The position numbers and the translations under genes are program-made. The notes under the pieces were generated by a model. It worked only from the letters and a program-made list of their open reading frames with translations. It was not told the origin of the DNA and did no database searches. From NCBI GenBank assembly GCA_944324045.1, contig CALUUT010000007.1:1-46264 (forward strand): DNA of 46,264 nucleotides, in the 5' to 3' direction. Shown in pieces: positions 35,569 to 42,761 of this stretch (its first letter is position 1; the number at the start of each line of letters is the position of its first letter). Source of the DNA: an uncultured Desulfovibrionaceae bacterium (GTDB lineage: Bacteria; Desulfobacterota; Desulfovibrionia; Desulfovibrionales; Desulfovibrionaceae).

Positions 35569-35796
35569 ATGAAAAGAATGATTCTTATACTTCTAGTTGT
35601 TCTGGCCAGTCTTTCCTGCGCAGGATGTCCCGGACCGCATAACAGACCCGCACCTCCCGCCGGGCCTCGATATAAAACGCCTCCCCCGCCAAAAGCGCCT
35701 CCGCGAGCCCATCCGCAGCCAAACCGCCACAACCCGCGACCGAACCACGCAGGCGGTCCGGACTTTCCGGGAAACCCTGGACCGCCAAGACGGTAA
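35569..35796 (+). CDS. Small proline-rich lipoprotein-like protein
   Basis: 75 residues. The hydrophobic N-terminus (MILILLVVLASLSCAGC) has cysteines fitting a lipobox (CAGC, or less well LSC), so export and lipid attachment are likely. The remaining 55 residues are almost only P, R, N, H and G (PPPPKAPPRAHPQP), consistent with a disordered surface segment. AAGGAG lies nine bases before the ATG. No family was recognised. Overlapping open frames on the other strand lack ribosome sites and were set aside. It stands alone in an A+T-richer accessory stretch. Confidence 0.6.
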   Translation: MKRMILILLVVLASLSCAGCPGPHNRPAPPAGPRYKTPPPPKAPPRAHPQPNRHNPRPNHAGGPDFPGNPGPPRR

Positions 35797-36361
35797 TTTG
35801 CGCCATGCTGTCCCTCTTCCTTGCGCTGAGGGAGTGCCTGCCGGCAGCGGCTATTTACAAGCCGCGCCGCAGGCTGTTTCAGCAAGGCTGCATAAAAAGC
35901 GCCAAACACCCCCCATATGGCGAATGACGCTGATATGAATCAAACGCTTGTTTCCGCAAGATCCCGCTATCTTTTCACAGGCTGCCCCGGCATGCCTTGC
36001 CGCTTGGCGCGTACGCAAAAAGCAACCATTCCAGTTGCAGCGCGCCGCATATCCCCCGCCTTGCGCAAAAAAATACATGGTGCGCTTCATCATTTTATTT
36101 TTCAGTGATGCCCCGCCCCATCCAATATTTGATTGACACATGCCTTTTCAGGAAAAAGACGCATGCCGGAATCTATTCCGGCAAAGCAAGGCCGCCGGAA
36201 AGCATGTTTGCGCGCATTGACAGCGCACTATGGCTTGTTTACGATAATCAGCTTGTAAAGCTGAAAAGTTCCTGCCCCTGACTGCCCATCCGGACAGCGT
36301 GTTGAAGAGAAAAAGCAAAATCGTATTGCATGCTTAAAAACGTTGCGGCAAAGGATATCAT
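35797..36361. other. 565-base gap before the TIR-like gene
   Basis: No gene could be supported; a 63-codon plus-strand frame at 35917 has no ribosome site. A 20-base palindrome lies at 36164-36183, and a TTGACA at 36133 has no good -10 partner. TTGAAG at 36302 with TATTGC 16 bases on is a weak promoter candidate for the TIR-like gene. Confidence 0.5.
36164..36183. repeat. 20-base palindrome TGCCGGAAT-CT-ATTCCGGCA
   Basis: Perfect nine-base arms separated by only two bases, 179 bases before the TIR-like gene. A two-base loop is too tight for a stable RNA hairpin, so a protein-binding site is the more natural reading. Confidence 0.45.
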
Positions 36362-36775
36362 ATGGCCAAAAAAATCTACGTCTGCTACGATCATGAAAAT
36401 GACGAACAGTATAGAAACAAACTTGAGGAATGGGATACGGCCAAAGAATTCGAATTTACGTCCAAACTTTCGACAGATGACGGGAACCCCGCATCCGGCG
36501 GCATGTACAGCGAAGCATGCCGCAAAAAAATACGCGACAAAATCGCCGAAGCAGCCTGTGTTTTGTGCCTTATAGGAAAAAACACGCGAAATTCGGAATG
36601 GGTGAAATGGGAAATTGATGAAGCGGTAAAACAGAAAAAAAAGATCATTGTCACGAAAACAGAACCTTTGAATACGCCGCCAAGCTGTTTTCTGCACCCC
36701 AAAACACTCTGGGCCAAACCCTTCACTTTTGAAGGCATCAAGGAAGCCATAGCGCGTCCCGGAAGATGGGCTTAA
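36362..36775 (+). CDS. TIR-like domain protein (ThsB/DUF1863, MTH538 type)
   Basis: 137 residues, a single compact domain. The first strand (KKIYVCYDHENDEQYRNKLE) and the region ending AACVLCLIGKNTRNSEWVKW followed by EIDEA are those of the TIR-like DUF1863 family, to which Thoeris ThsB proteins belong. The glutamate of SEWVKWEI (E84) sits where TIR NADases and cyclases carry their catalytic residue. Such proteins make NAD-derived signals during phage infection. No ThsA-type effector (SIR2-SLOG or membrane-macro) is beside it. AAAGGA lies six bases before the ATG. The next gene, 109 bases on and with its own promoter, is an unknown helical protein. Confidence 0.8.
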   Translation: MAKKIYVCYDHENDEQYRNKLEEWDTAKEFEFTSKLSTDDGNPASGGMYSEACRKKIRDKIAEAACVLCLIGKNTRNSEWVKWEIDEAVKQKKKIIVTKTEPLNTPPSCFLHPKTLWAKPFTFEGIKEAIARPGRWA

Positions 36776-36810
36776 AGTCTATAGAAAAAACGCGCAACCA
36801 TCCAAAAATG

Positions 36811-36839
36811 TTTTCATCGGATACAATTTTGTGCATAAT
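36811..36839 (+). promoter_or_regulatory. Possible sigma-70 promoter for the unknown helical protein
   Basis: TTTTCA (36811-36816), a 17-base spacer and CATAAT (36834-36839) lie 45 bases before the ATG at 36885. Confidence 0.45.
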
Positions 36840-36884
36840 TCCAATGCATCTAAAAAAATAAGACACTGCCTATAAGGATACATC

Positions 36885-37421
36885 ATGAATACAGAACAGG
36901 AAAAAACGACTGAAACCCCCAAAAAACTGACGCGTGAAGAGGCGGTAAAAGCTGCATGCATTCTTTTTGAACTCAACACCAAGGAAAACGACATTCTCGA
37001 ATTTGCTGAAAAAGCGGGCATTACCTTTGAAAAGGAGTCAACACGGACGAAAGAATGCGTCTTAAATGAATGGTACGGCTTTGTTCATGCAGCCATAGTC
37101 TATGCGCTCTCCACAAAAGTTTCCAACGACGTCATGCTGGACTATCTGCGTTGCACGCATGATCTGCTGCAAAAAGTGGGGAAATATGACGATGTGGCTG
37201 TGGAAGCGTTTGTTGACGATACCTTTGCCGGCTACCTTACGCTTCTCATACAGGAGAAGCAGAAAGAATGCCCCAACCTTTTCTTCCAAAAAGTGCTTGG
37301 CGTTAAAGATATAACGACGCTTCCCTCAGAACGCGTGGCTTTTCTTGCGGGCATGATGGCCATAACCATTTGCGCCCTTCTGGATAAGATGGAAGAATAC
37401 GAGTACACGGAAGAGCAATAA
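36885..37421 (+). CDS. Unknown helical protein next to the TIR-like gene
   Basis: 178 residues; not recognised. It is predicted to be almost all helix, acidic at both ends. Segments include REEAVKAACILFELNTKEND, VLNEWYGFVHAAIVYALS and YDDVAVEAFVDDTFAGYLTL. Residues 151-166 (VAFLAGMMAITICALL) are hydrophobic enough to be a membrane helix or a buried core helix. There is no signal peptide. AAGGA lies six bases before the ATG. Gene order suggests it may work with the TIR-like protein, as effector, regulator or target. A 32-base copy of its 3' end, encoding KMEEYEYTEE, recurs at 39419-39450. Confidence 0.72.
   Translation: MNTEQEKTTETPKKLTREEAVKAACILFELNTKENDILEFAEKAGITFEKESTRTKECVLNEWYGFVHAAIVYALSTKVSNDVMLDYLRCTHDLLQKVGKYDDVAVEAFVDDTFAGYLTLLIQEKQKECPNLFFQKVLGVKDITTLPSERVAFLAGMMAITICALLDKMEEYEYTEEQ
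37383..37414 (+). repeat. 32-base direct repeat, copy 1 (3' end of the helical-protein gene)
   Basis: It begins GATAAGATGGAAGAATA and differs from copy 2 (39419-39450) only at base 37400 (C versus T). The two copies are 2,036 bases apart. Confidence 0.85.
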
Positions 37422-38007
37422 GGCGGCAACGCCCAAAAGGCGCTTTGCTTGACTACGCTTGGGAGGGGTTTCGCATCCCCTTCCAAACAAGTTCTCCATA
37501 TTCCCCCAAAAGGGCGAAAGCGACATGCGGGCCGGCCTTTCGGCAGCCGTTGCCCGCTTTGCACAGCGTACGGACAACAACGGCGGTTTCCTCGTTTCGC
37601 CTGCCGTATAACGTCCTGCTGTCTTTTCCGAAAAGCTTCCCTGCATCGCAACAGCCAAAAGCAGGCATCTTGAGCGCTCAAATACCAAAGGACTTAAAAT
37701 AAAAAAGGCACGTTTATCCATTTACGCTCAGATTTCGGCTTTTGACGCGAGTTTCCAGCCGTCAAAACAAATTGAACATTTTTCAAGGACAGACCGCTCA
37801 AAGGCGGCAAACGGTGGGACTAGACTGTGGCCTAACGGCCGCGCTGCAAAAGGCAGAAGGTGCAAAGCTTTCCCTCATGAACGGGGAAGACTCCCGCTCA
37901 TTCGATGACGGACAGCTTCACACATGGCTTTTTTGTGCCTACGGAGCTGCCTAAACAAAAAGGCATAGGAAACCTTTCAACCGTTAAACAGCGCTTGAAA
38001 CGCACAT
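37422..38007. other. 586-base stretch without a recognisable gene
   Basis: It holds one imperfect 10-base hairpin at 37459-37486 (TTGGGAGGGG with CCCCTTCCAA, one wobble), 37 bases after the helical-protein stop codon. Open frames on both strands (for example the minus-strand frame 37326-37721) lack ribosome sites or family features. It is probably decayed sequence between the helical-protein gene and the relBE remnant. Confidence 0.5.
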
Positions 38008-38035
38008 TTGACGCATTTTACGTATGCGCTATATG
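38008..38035 (+). promoter_or_regulatory. Promoter remnant of the relBE-like locus
   Basis: TTGACG (38008-38013), a 16-base spacer and TATATG (38030-38035), followed by AAGGAG at 38037-38042. Confidence 0.5.
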
Positions 38036-38051
38036 TAAGGAGATTCCCCCC

Positions 38052-38310
38052 ACATATGCTACTTCTCTCCGTTTCCGCGATGGCATTGGACAGCGATTCA
38101 CAGTTCCTGCTGAAAAAACAGGGCGTTCCAAGGCTTTCCATATTCTTGAAACTCAAAAACATCTGGATGACTTGGAAGATATCTATATCGCCGAACAAAG
38201 GCCGGCCGATCTTCGAGCCGGCGTTCCTGCACTTTCAGCGTGGTGAACTCATGAACTTGGACAAACAAGCGGCTAAACGCCCAGGCACGCGGAAAAAACA
38301 TGTTTTTTCA
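38052..38310 (+). pseudogene. Degenerate relBE-type toxin-antitoxin locus
   Basis: In the frame starting at 38052 the translation runs RFRDGIGQRFTVPAEKTGRS, KAFHILETQKHLDDLEDIYI, AEQRPADLRAG. This is the ribbon-helix-helix RelB antitoxin type (usual wording: EKTGRSKAFYI...HLDDLEDIYLAEQRLADLRAG). Near 38226 the frame shifts; the expected end is then read in other frames (SCTFS, then ELMN). It runs on into LDKQAAKR at about 38255-38280, a typical RelE toxin core segment, without the toxin's first half or its C-terminus. The ATG at 38056 is also one frame off. So the antitoxin is frameshifted and the toxin is mostly deleted. Confidence 0.7.
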
Positions 38311-38342
38311 GTGGCGCGCGGCATTTCAAGGTTCAAAATGCT

Positions 38343-39371
38343 CTAAAGATACGTCTGCCGCGCAACCCAGTCAGCCATATTTCTGACCATGTCGCAGGAA
38401 TCGCTCCTGGCTTCTTCAATATACGGCCTGTAGCGTTCCTCATATTCATTGCACATTACGTTCAAAGCCATATTTTTGAAGCGCCAGACCTCGTCAGGCG
38501 CCACATACCAGAATTTGGGCTGTATGACGGCGCGCAGAGTATCGTCGTCCATACGCAGGATATCCTCCATGGCAAAGAGTTCGCTGAGTTCTTCCAGCCC
38601 GGGAAAATCCTTGTCCTCCGACCAGGCCCCTCTGTTGGCCGGGCAGATGTCTTGGCAAATGTCGCACCCGTAAAAACAGCGACCGATTTTGTCGTAATGC
38701 GCCTCAGCGGGCAGACATGGCCTGCGCGCCGACAAAAAGCAGGCGCAGGCGAGTATGTTGACATGGTAGGGTTGAATGGCTTTGGTGGGGCAGGCGTCAA
38801 TGCAAAGCGAGCACTTTTCCGGGCATGGCTTTAAATCCGGATGATGCTTCAGTTCCAGGTCCCGGTCGATCAACCAGCCCTCAAGGTGCATCCACGAGCC
38901 TTTTGCCGTATACAGCAGATTATTTTTCCTGATAATGCCCAGGCCGGCCTTTACAGCAGCATGACGCAAGGCTGCGAGACCCCACTCCCTTTCCGTAAGC
39001 GCCTTGATGCCAAGGCCGCCCAAAGCGTCCTCAAACCTGTGACTGCATTTAAAACCTTCAGCCGCCTGGTCGCGCCTGTAGTCCGTCAGAAAAATCTTTG
39101 AGACGAACCCGTCGAACTTTTTTGGTATTTTTACATCACCGTACCACCATGCGCAGATCACCAGCGACTTCGCCCAAGGGTAGGCTTTTTCCACTTCGGC
39201 GTATGGCGCCAGATAGGTCATGGCTACTTCGCGGACATCCGGATACATTTCAATGCGGCGCTCCAATGCCTGAGCATAATCCCTGAGCTCGGCGATTTTA
39301 ATGATGCCGCAATTCATATATCCACATTCTAATGCCTTATTATAAACCTGTTGTGCCAGCTGTATACTCAT
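38343..39371 (-). CDS. QueG-like iron-sulfur protein (epoxyqueuosine-reductase family)
   Basis: 342 residues. Two [4Fe-4S] motifs lie in the C-terminal half: CPEKCSLCIDACPTKA and CFYGCDICQDICPAN, in the order found in QueG. The N-terminal domain has the family layout (MYPDVREVAMTYLAPYAEVE, AKSLVICAWWYGD, GLGIIRKNNLLYTAKGSWMH). QueG uses cobalamin to reduce epoxyqueuosine in tRNA. Here the usual GLGWIGKN reads GLGIIRKN and the C-terminal HEAT domain is absent, so this may be a paralogue with another substrate. AAGGAG lies seven bases before the ATG. It lies between two copies of a 32-base repeat. Confidence 0.75.
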   Translation of the reverse strand: MSIQLAQQVYNKALECGYMNCGIIKIAELRDYAQALERRIEMYPDVREVAMTYLAPYAEVEKAYPWAKSLVICAWWYGDVKIPKKFDGFVSKIFLTDYRRDQAAEGFKCSHRFEDALGGLGIKALTEREWGLAALRHAAVKAGLGIIRKNNLLYTAKGSWMHLEGWLIDRDLELKHHPDLKPCPEKCSLCIDACPTKAIQPYHVNILACACFLSARRPCLPAEAHYDKIGRCFYGCDICQDICPANRGAWSEDKDFPGLEELSELFAMEDILRMDDDTLRAVIQPKFWYVAPDEVWRFKNMALNVMCNEYEERYRPYIEEARSDSCDMVRNMADWVARQTYL

Positions 39372-39418
39372 TGTGGATCTCCTTCGAAAAATTTTGAAAT
39401 TGACGCTGAAGCAAAAGA

Positions 39419-39450
39419 GATAAGATGGAAGAATATGAGTACACGGAAGA
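39419..39450 (+). repeat. 32-base direct repeat, copy 2 (displaced gene end)
   Basis: 31 of 32 bases match 37383-37414, the 3' end of the helical-protein gene. In frame it encodes KMEEYEYTEE followed by a stop codon. The sequence upstream is unrelated, so only the gene's tail is present. Confidence 0.85.
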
Positions 39451-39453
39451 ATA

Positions 39454-39840
39454 GCGCCGTCTTTCGATTCCGAAGTTGAAAGGCATCGACAGGATTATAG
39501 GCGCTTACGCCACCGACACTTTTTTGCTTCACTGCGGGCCGACGGTCGTTCCCCTTACAGACGACGCGGCCTGTCCGGTCCATGCATTTTCCGGCGCGTT
39601 CCGCGCTATCCTTCCCCACATTTCATGGCTGAGTATTTTTTATGGAATAAAGAGGCAATACGCAAATTATGAACAACGCAAATCCTTGGACTGAAATACC
39701 GCTTTCTGATTACGAAAATTATATGCAGCCTGATTCCGGATAACGTATAGAAAGTTTCGCGCATTTGAAAATGGAAGCTGTCTGCCAGGCAGGTTGGGAT
39801 TTATTTGCGGGCACCAAGCCTGCAAGGAGCATTATAGCTG
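39454..39840. other. 387-base stretch without a recognisable gene
   Basis: A 72-codon plus-strand frame (39476-39694) has no ribosome site and no known relatives I could recognise. The right end runs into the IS256-type remnant. Terminal repeats of an insertion sequence were not found. Confidence 0.45.
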
Positions 39841-40243
39841 AAAAGTAACGGCAAGCAGGGGAAAAGGCAAGCCCCCGTCATCAAGACAGATGGGCGTCGA
39901 CTGCGTGCCCATATTTCCGAAATAGTCGTCCGCCAGAGCATGGAAGAGGCGTTAAACTGCTTGCCGGATGCGGAAGCTGGCGCATTGTGCAAGGCCAGCG
40001 GCTACGAACGCAACGCAGAACGGGCAAGCACACGGTCCGGATACTATGAGCGGGGAGCTGAGCCAACAGCAGAACAGGTTCGGCTCAAAATTCCAAAGCT
40101 GCGCCATATTCCCTTTGAAACGGCCCTCATTGAACGTTATCGCCGCGGGGAAGGCTCTGTGGAGGAAACGCCTGGAAATGTAGCTGGCAGACATATCCAT
40201 CCGCAAGGTCAAGGATATTGCCGAGGCGCTCTGGGGGAAAGAC
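39841..40243 (+). mobile_element. Remnant of an IS256 (mutator) family transposase
   Basis: The translation from 39841 reads KQGKRQAPVIKTDGRRLRAH, SMEEALNCLPDAEAGALCKA, GYERNAERASTRSGYYER, VRLKIPKLRHIPFETALIER, YRRGEGSVEE. This is the N-terminal third of an IS256-type transposase. Near 40165 the frame shifts; the continuation LEM, stop, LADISIRKVKDIAEALWGKD is read in another frame with an in-frame stop codon. The catalytic part is absent. At ~40244 it joins directly to a piece of an unrelated transposase. Confidence 0.8.
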
Positions 40244-40244
40244 T

Positions 40245-40641
40245 GCTGTTTTTGGTCTGCTGAAGCGAAACGGGAGTGTCTATACAGCCATAATTCCTGA
40301 TGCACGCCAGAAGCTCTTCCGCCCATCATCAAAGAGCAGATTGAGCGCGACAGTACTGTTTATATTATACGAATACATGCTCAGAATATAATATATTAAA
40401 CGCCAGTGCATTTTATCATCATCGAATCAATCATTCGCAGAAATTTTCCGAACAGGCAACTCATATTAATGGAATAAAAAATTTTTGGAGCCAAACAAAG
40501 AGACATCTGCACTGATTTAACGACATCAAGCCAGGACATTTTTATTGGTTTCTGAAGGAGTGCGAACGGCTCTTCAATGATGGCGACCATAAAAGTCTTC
40601 TAAGCGAGCTAACTTCTTGGGTAAAGAAGGAAAAACGCTAG
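40245..40641 (+). mobile_element. Remnant of an IS1595 (ISXO2-like) transposase
   Basis: The C-terminal part of an IS1595 DDE transposase is readable: AVFGLLKRNGSVYTAIIPDA from 40245; after a frameshift near 40312, PPIIKEQIERDSTVY; after a further shift, FYHHRINHSQKFSEQATHIN, GIKNFWSQTKRHLH, a TGA, then FNDIKPGHFYWFLKECERLF and LLSELTSWVKK to a TAG at 40641. The N-terminal zinc-binding and first catalytic parts are missing. It is non-functional. Confidence 0.8.
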
Positions 40642-40702
40642 CCTTGACCAGGACAGCCCCAATTCCATTATCTCAAGCAATTAACTATATGTCGGCAATC
40701 GC

Positions 40703-40731
40703 TTTACAAAAAAACATTTTTTGCATATAGA
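40703..40731 (+). promoter_or_regulatory. Sigma-70 promoter of the polysaccharide operon
   Basis: TTTACA (40703-40708), a 17-base spacer and TATAGA (40726-40731) lie ~94 bases before the first ATG at 40825. This is a good match to consensus, at the end of the insertion-sequence debris. Confidence 0.7.
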
Positions 40732-40824
40732 CAATGAGGTTATTTTGGCTAAGGGAAATTGGCCAGGATAGCTTATGTATGAGAGCCCATGCCCCACATT
40801 CAGCTGTCAAGAAAATGATCGCAT

Positions 40825-41862
40825 ATGACCTCCTCTGAGTTCGAGAGCAAACAGATGCCAGACACAGGCGCTGAAGTCCGCGTAGGTGTGGTCATCCTCA
40901 ATTACAACGGATGGCAGGACACAATAGCCTGCGCGGAATCCGTATTGGGCAGCGTGCCGCCTCCCGCTTGGCTGATTATTGTGGACAACGCCTCAACCAA
41001 TGACAGTTTGCGCTGGTTGCGCCATTGGGCTGCCGGACGCATGGACTTTGCCCTGCCTGAAATGGGCACGCCCAAACCATGCCCCAAGCCGCTGCCGATA
41101 CGAGAACTTGATGAAGATGTGGCCTCGCAGGCTGCATCTGCGCCTCTGACATTGCTGCGCCGCAAAAGCAACACGGGCTATGCGGCAGGCAACAACGCAG
41201 GAATCCGACTGCTCATGTCCTGGGGTGCGGACGCCGTGTGGATTCTCAACAACGACACAGTGGTGGATAAAAATGCTTTGGGCGCCATGAGACGGCGGCT
41301 TTTTGCCAAGCGCCGCCCCGGTCTGTGCGGTTCGCTCGTCTGCTACCAGGACAGCGGACTGGTGCAATGCCGTGCGGGCGGACGCACCAATCCGTGGACA
41401 GGACTCTCTGTCCTTGACGGGAACAAGGAGACCGTGTCTCAGGCGGCGGAGACGGACGCGGCAGAAGTAGAGGCTCGCCTTGACTTTATTTACGGAGCCA
41501 GCATCATGGCCAGTCGTGACTTCATAGAGCAGGTGGGCCTTATGGACGAACGATATTTTCTCTATTGCGAGGAGCAGGACTGGGTTTACAGCGCCAAAGG
41601 ACGATTTGACTTGGCCTACGCTCCGGACGCTCTGGTCTGGCACAAGGAAGGCGCCTGCACGGGCTTCTCTCACGCCAAATTTAATGCCCGCCGCCTGATA
41701 TCGCTGACAAGAAGCCGCCTGCTGCTTACGGCCAAGCATGTGCCGCTGGCCCTGCCCTCAGTCTGCCTGAGCATTGTCTATGCTGCGGTTCGCATGGCCT
41801 GGCGGCGTCTGGGCGGCCGGCGTGCCATTCCGGCCACAGCAGCCAAGAGCACCGGGCGCTAA
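40825..41862 (+). CDS. Family 2 glycosyltransferase (rhamnosyltransferase-like)
   Basis: 345 residues. The GT-A fold motifs are visible: VGVVILNYNGWQDTIACAES near residue 20, the nucleotide-binding IIVDNASTND, RKSNTGYAAGNNAGIRLL, the metal-binding NND at 142-144 (VWILNNDTVVD) and the acceptor-site DERYFLYCEEQDW. It should transfer one sugar from a nucleotide donor during surface-polysaccharide assembly. An insert of ~30 residues between the second and third motifs is longer than usual. The ATG at 40825 has a poor ribosome site; ATG 40855 is an alternative. It leads the operon, and eight bases separate it from the next gene. Confidence 0.87.
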   Translation: MTSSEFESKQMPDTGAEVRVGVVILNYNGWQDTIACAESVLGSVPPPAWLIIVDNASTNDSLRWLRHWAAGRMDFALPEMGTPKPCPKPLPIRELDEDVASQAASAPLTLLRRKSNTGYAAGNNAGIRLLMSWGADAVWILNNDTVVDKNALGAMRRRLFAKRRPGLCGSLVCYQDSGLVQCRAGGRTNPWTGLSVLDGNKETVSQAAETDAAEVEARLDFIYGASIMASRDFIEQVGLMDERYFLYCEEQDWVYSAKGRFDLAYAPDALVWHKEGACTGFSHAKFNARRLISLTRSRLLLTAKHVPLALPSVCLSIVYAAVRMAWRRLGGRRAIPATAAKSTGR

Positions 41863-41870
41863 GGAGCAAT

Positions 41871-42761
41871 ATGAAAATTCTCATTTTAGGCGCTTCAGGC
41901 ATGCTGGGGCATATGCTTTTCAGCGAACTCTTGCGCCGTGGTCTGGATGTTTATGGAAGCGTGCGGCGCGTTTTTCCCTGTCGTGAGGCATGGCAGAGGC
42001 GGTTGCTGTCCGGACTGGACGCTTGCAACATGGGGACTATCCGCCAGGTGCTGGATGAGGTCAAGCCAGACGTCTGCGTCAATGCGGTAGGGCTTATCCG
42101 CCAGATCCCGGAAGGACGCCAAACTCTGCCCTGCCTGCTGATCAACTCCGTTCTGCCCTGGCAGCTGCTGGAGTTGTGCCGTCCGCGTCATATCCGCCTT
42201 ATCCACTACAGCACCGACTGCGTTTTCGACGGACAGAAAGGCAGCCCCTATGTGGAGGATGACCCCCCCACCGCCACGGATATCTACGGACGTACCAAGT
42301 CGCTCGGCGAGGTACGCGACGAAAATGCGCTGACGCTTCGTACATCTCTGCTAGGCCCTGAACTGCGGGGCAAACACTCGCTGCTGGAATGGTTTCTGGC
42401 GCAGCAGGGGCCGATCAACGGCTATACGGATGCGCTCTTTACCGGGCTGCCGACGTCTGAACATGCCAGGATACTGGCGGACTATGTCTTGCCGCACACG
42501 GAGTTGAACGGACTGTATCAGGTCAGCGCGCAGCCCATCTCCAAGCATGATCTGCTCTGCCTCATCAATAAGACCTACAAAAAGGGAATACAGATCTTGC
42601 CGCACGCGGGAATTGGGGAGGACAAACGCCTCTCCTGCGCCGCTTTTTCCCGGGCCACCGGCTATACGGCGCCCGCATGGCCGGATTTGATCGCCGAAAT
42701 GCACACCGCGCACGAAAAAAATCTCATCGACTTTGCCTCACAGGAAGGAAAGCAAGCATGA
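41871..42761 (+). CDS. RmlD-like NDP-sugar 4-ketoreductase (WbvR type)
   Basis: 296 residues. An extended SDR with ILGASGMLGHMLFSELL at the N-terminus, STDCVFDG at 114-121 and Y139-x3-K143 (IYGRTK). It resembles dTDP-4-dehydrorhamnose reductase. The two genes that follow encode a CapE/WbjB-type dehydratase and a UDP-GlcNAc 2-epimerase homologue. In that setting a short RmlD-like enzyme without a cupin domain matches WbvR, which makes UDP-L-RhaNAc on the way to UDP-L-QuiNAc, rather than the longer bifunctional WbjC/CapF of L-FucNAc synthesis. That assignment is inference. AAGGAG precedes the ATG; its stop overlaps the next start (ATGA). Confidence 0.8.
   Translation: MKILILGASGMLGHMLFSELLRRGLDVYGSVRRVFPCREAWQRRLLSGLDACNMGTIRQVLDEVKPDVCVNAVGLIRQIPEGRQTLPCLLINSVLPWQLLELCRPRHIRLIHYSTDCVFDGQKGSPYVEDDPPTATDIYGRTKSLGEVRDENALTLRTSLLGPELRGKHSLLEWFLAQQGPINGYTDALFTGLPTSEHARILADYVLPHTELNGLYQVSAQPISKHDLLCLINKTYKKGIQILPHAGIGEDKRLSCAAFSRATGYTAPAWPDLIAEMHTAHEKNLIDFASQEGKQA

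Noticed and set aside
35544..35909. Minus-strand open frame over the small proline-rich lipoprotein
   Set aside because: The plus-strand frame has AAGGAG and a lipoprotein signal; this frame has neither.
36362..37421. Calling the TIR-like pair a complete Thoeris system
   Set aside because: No ThsA with SIR2-SLOG or membrane-macro domains is present nearby, and the neighbour matches neither.
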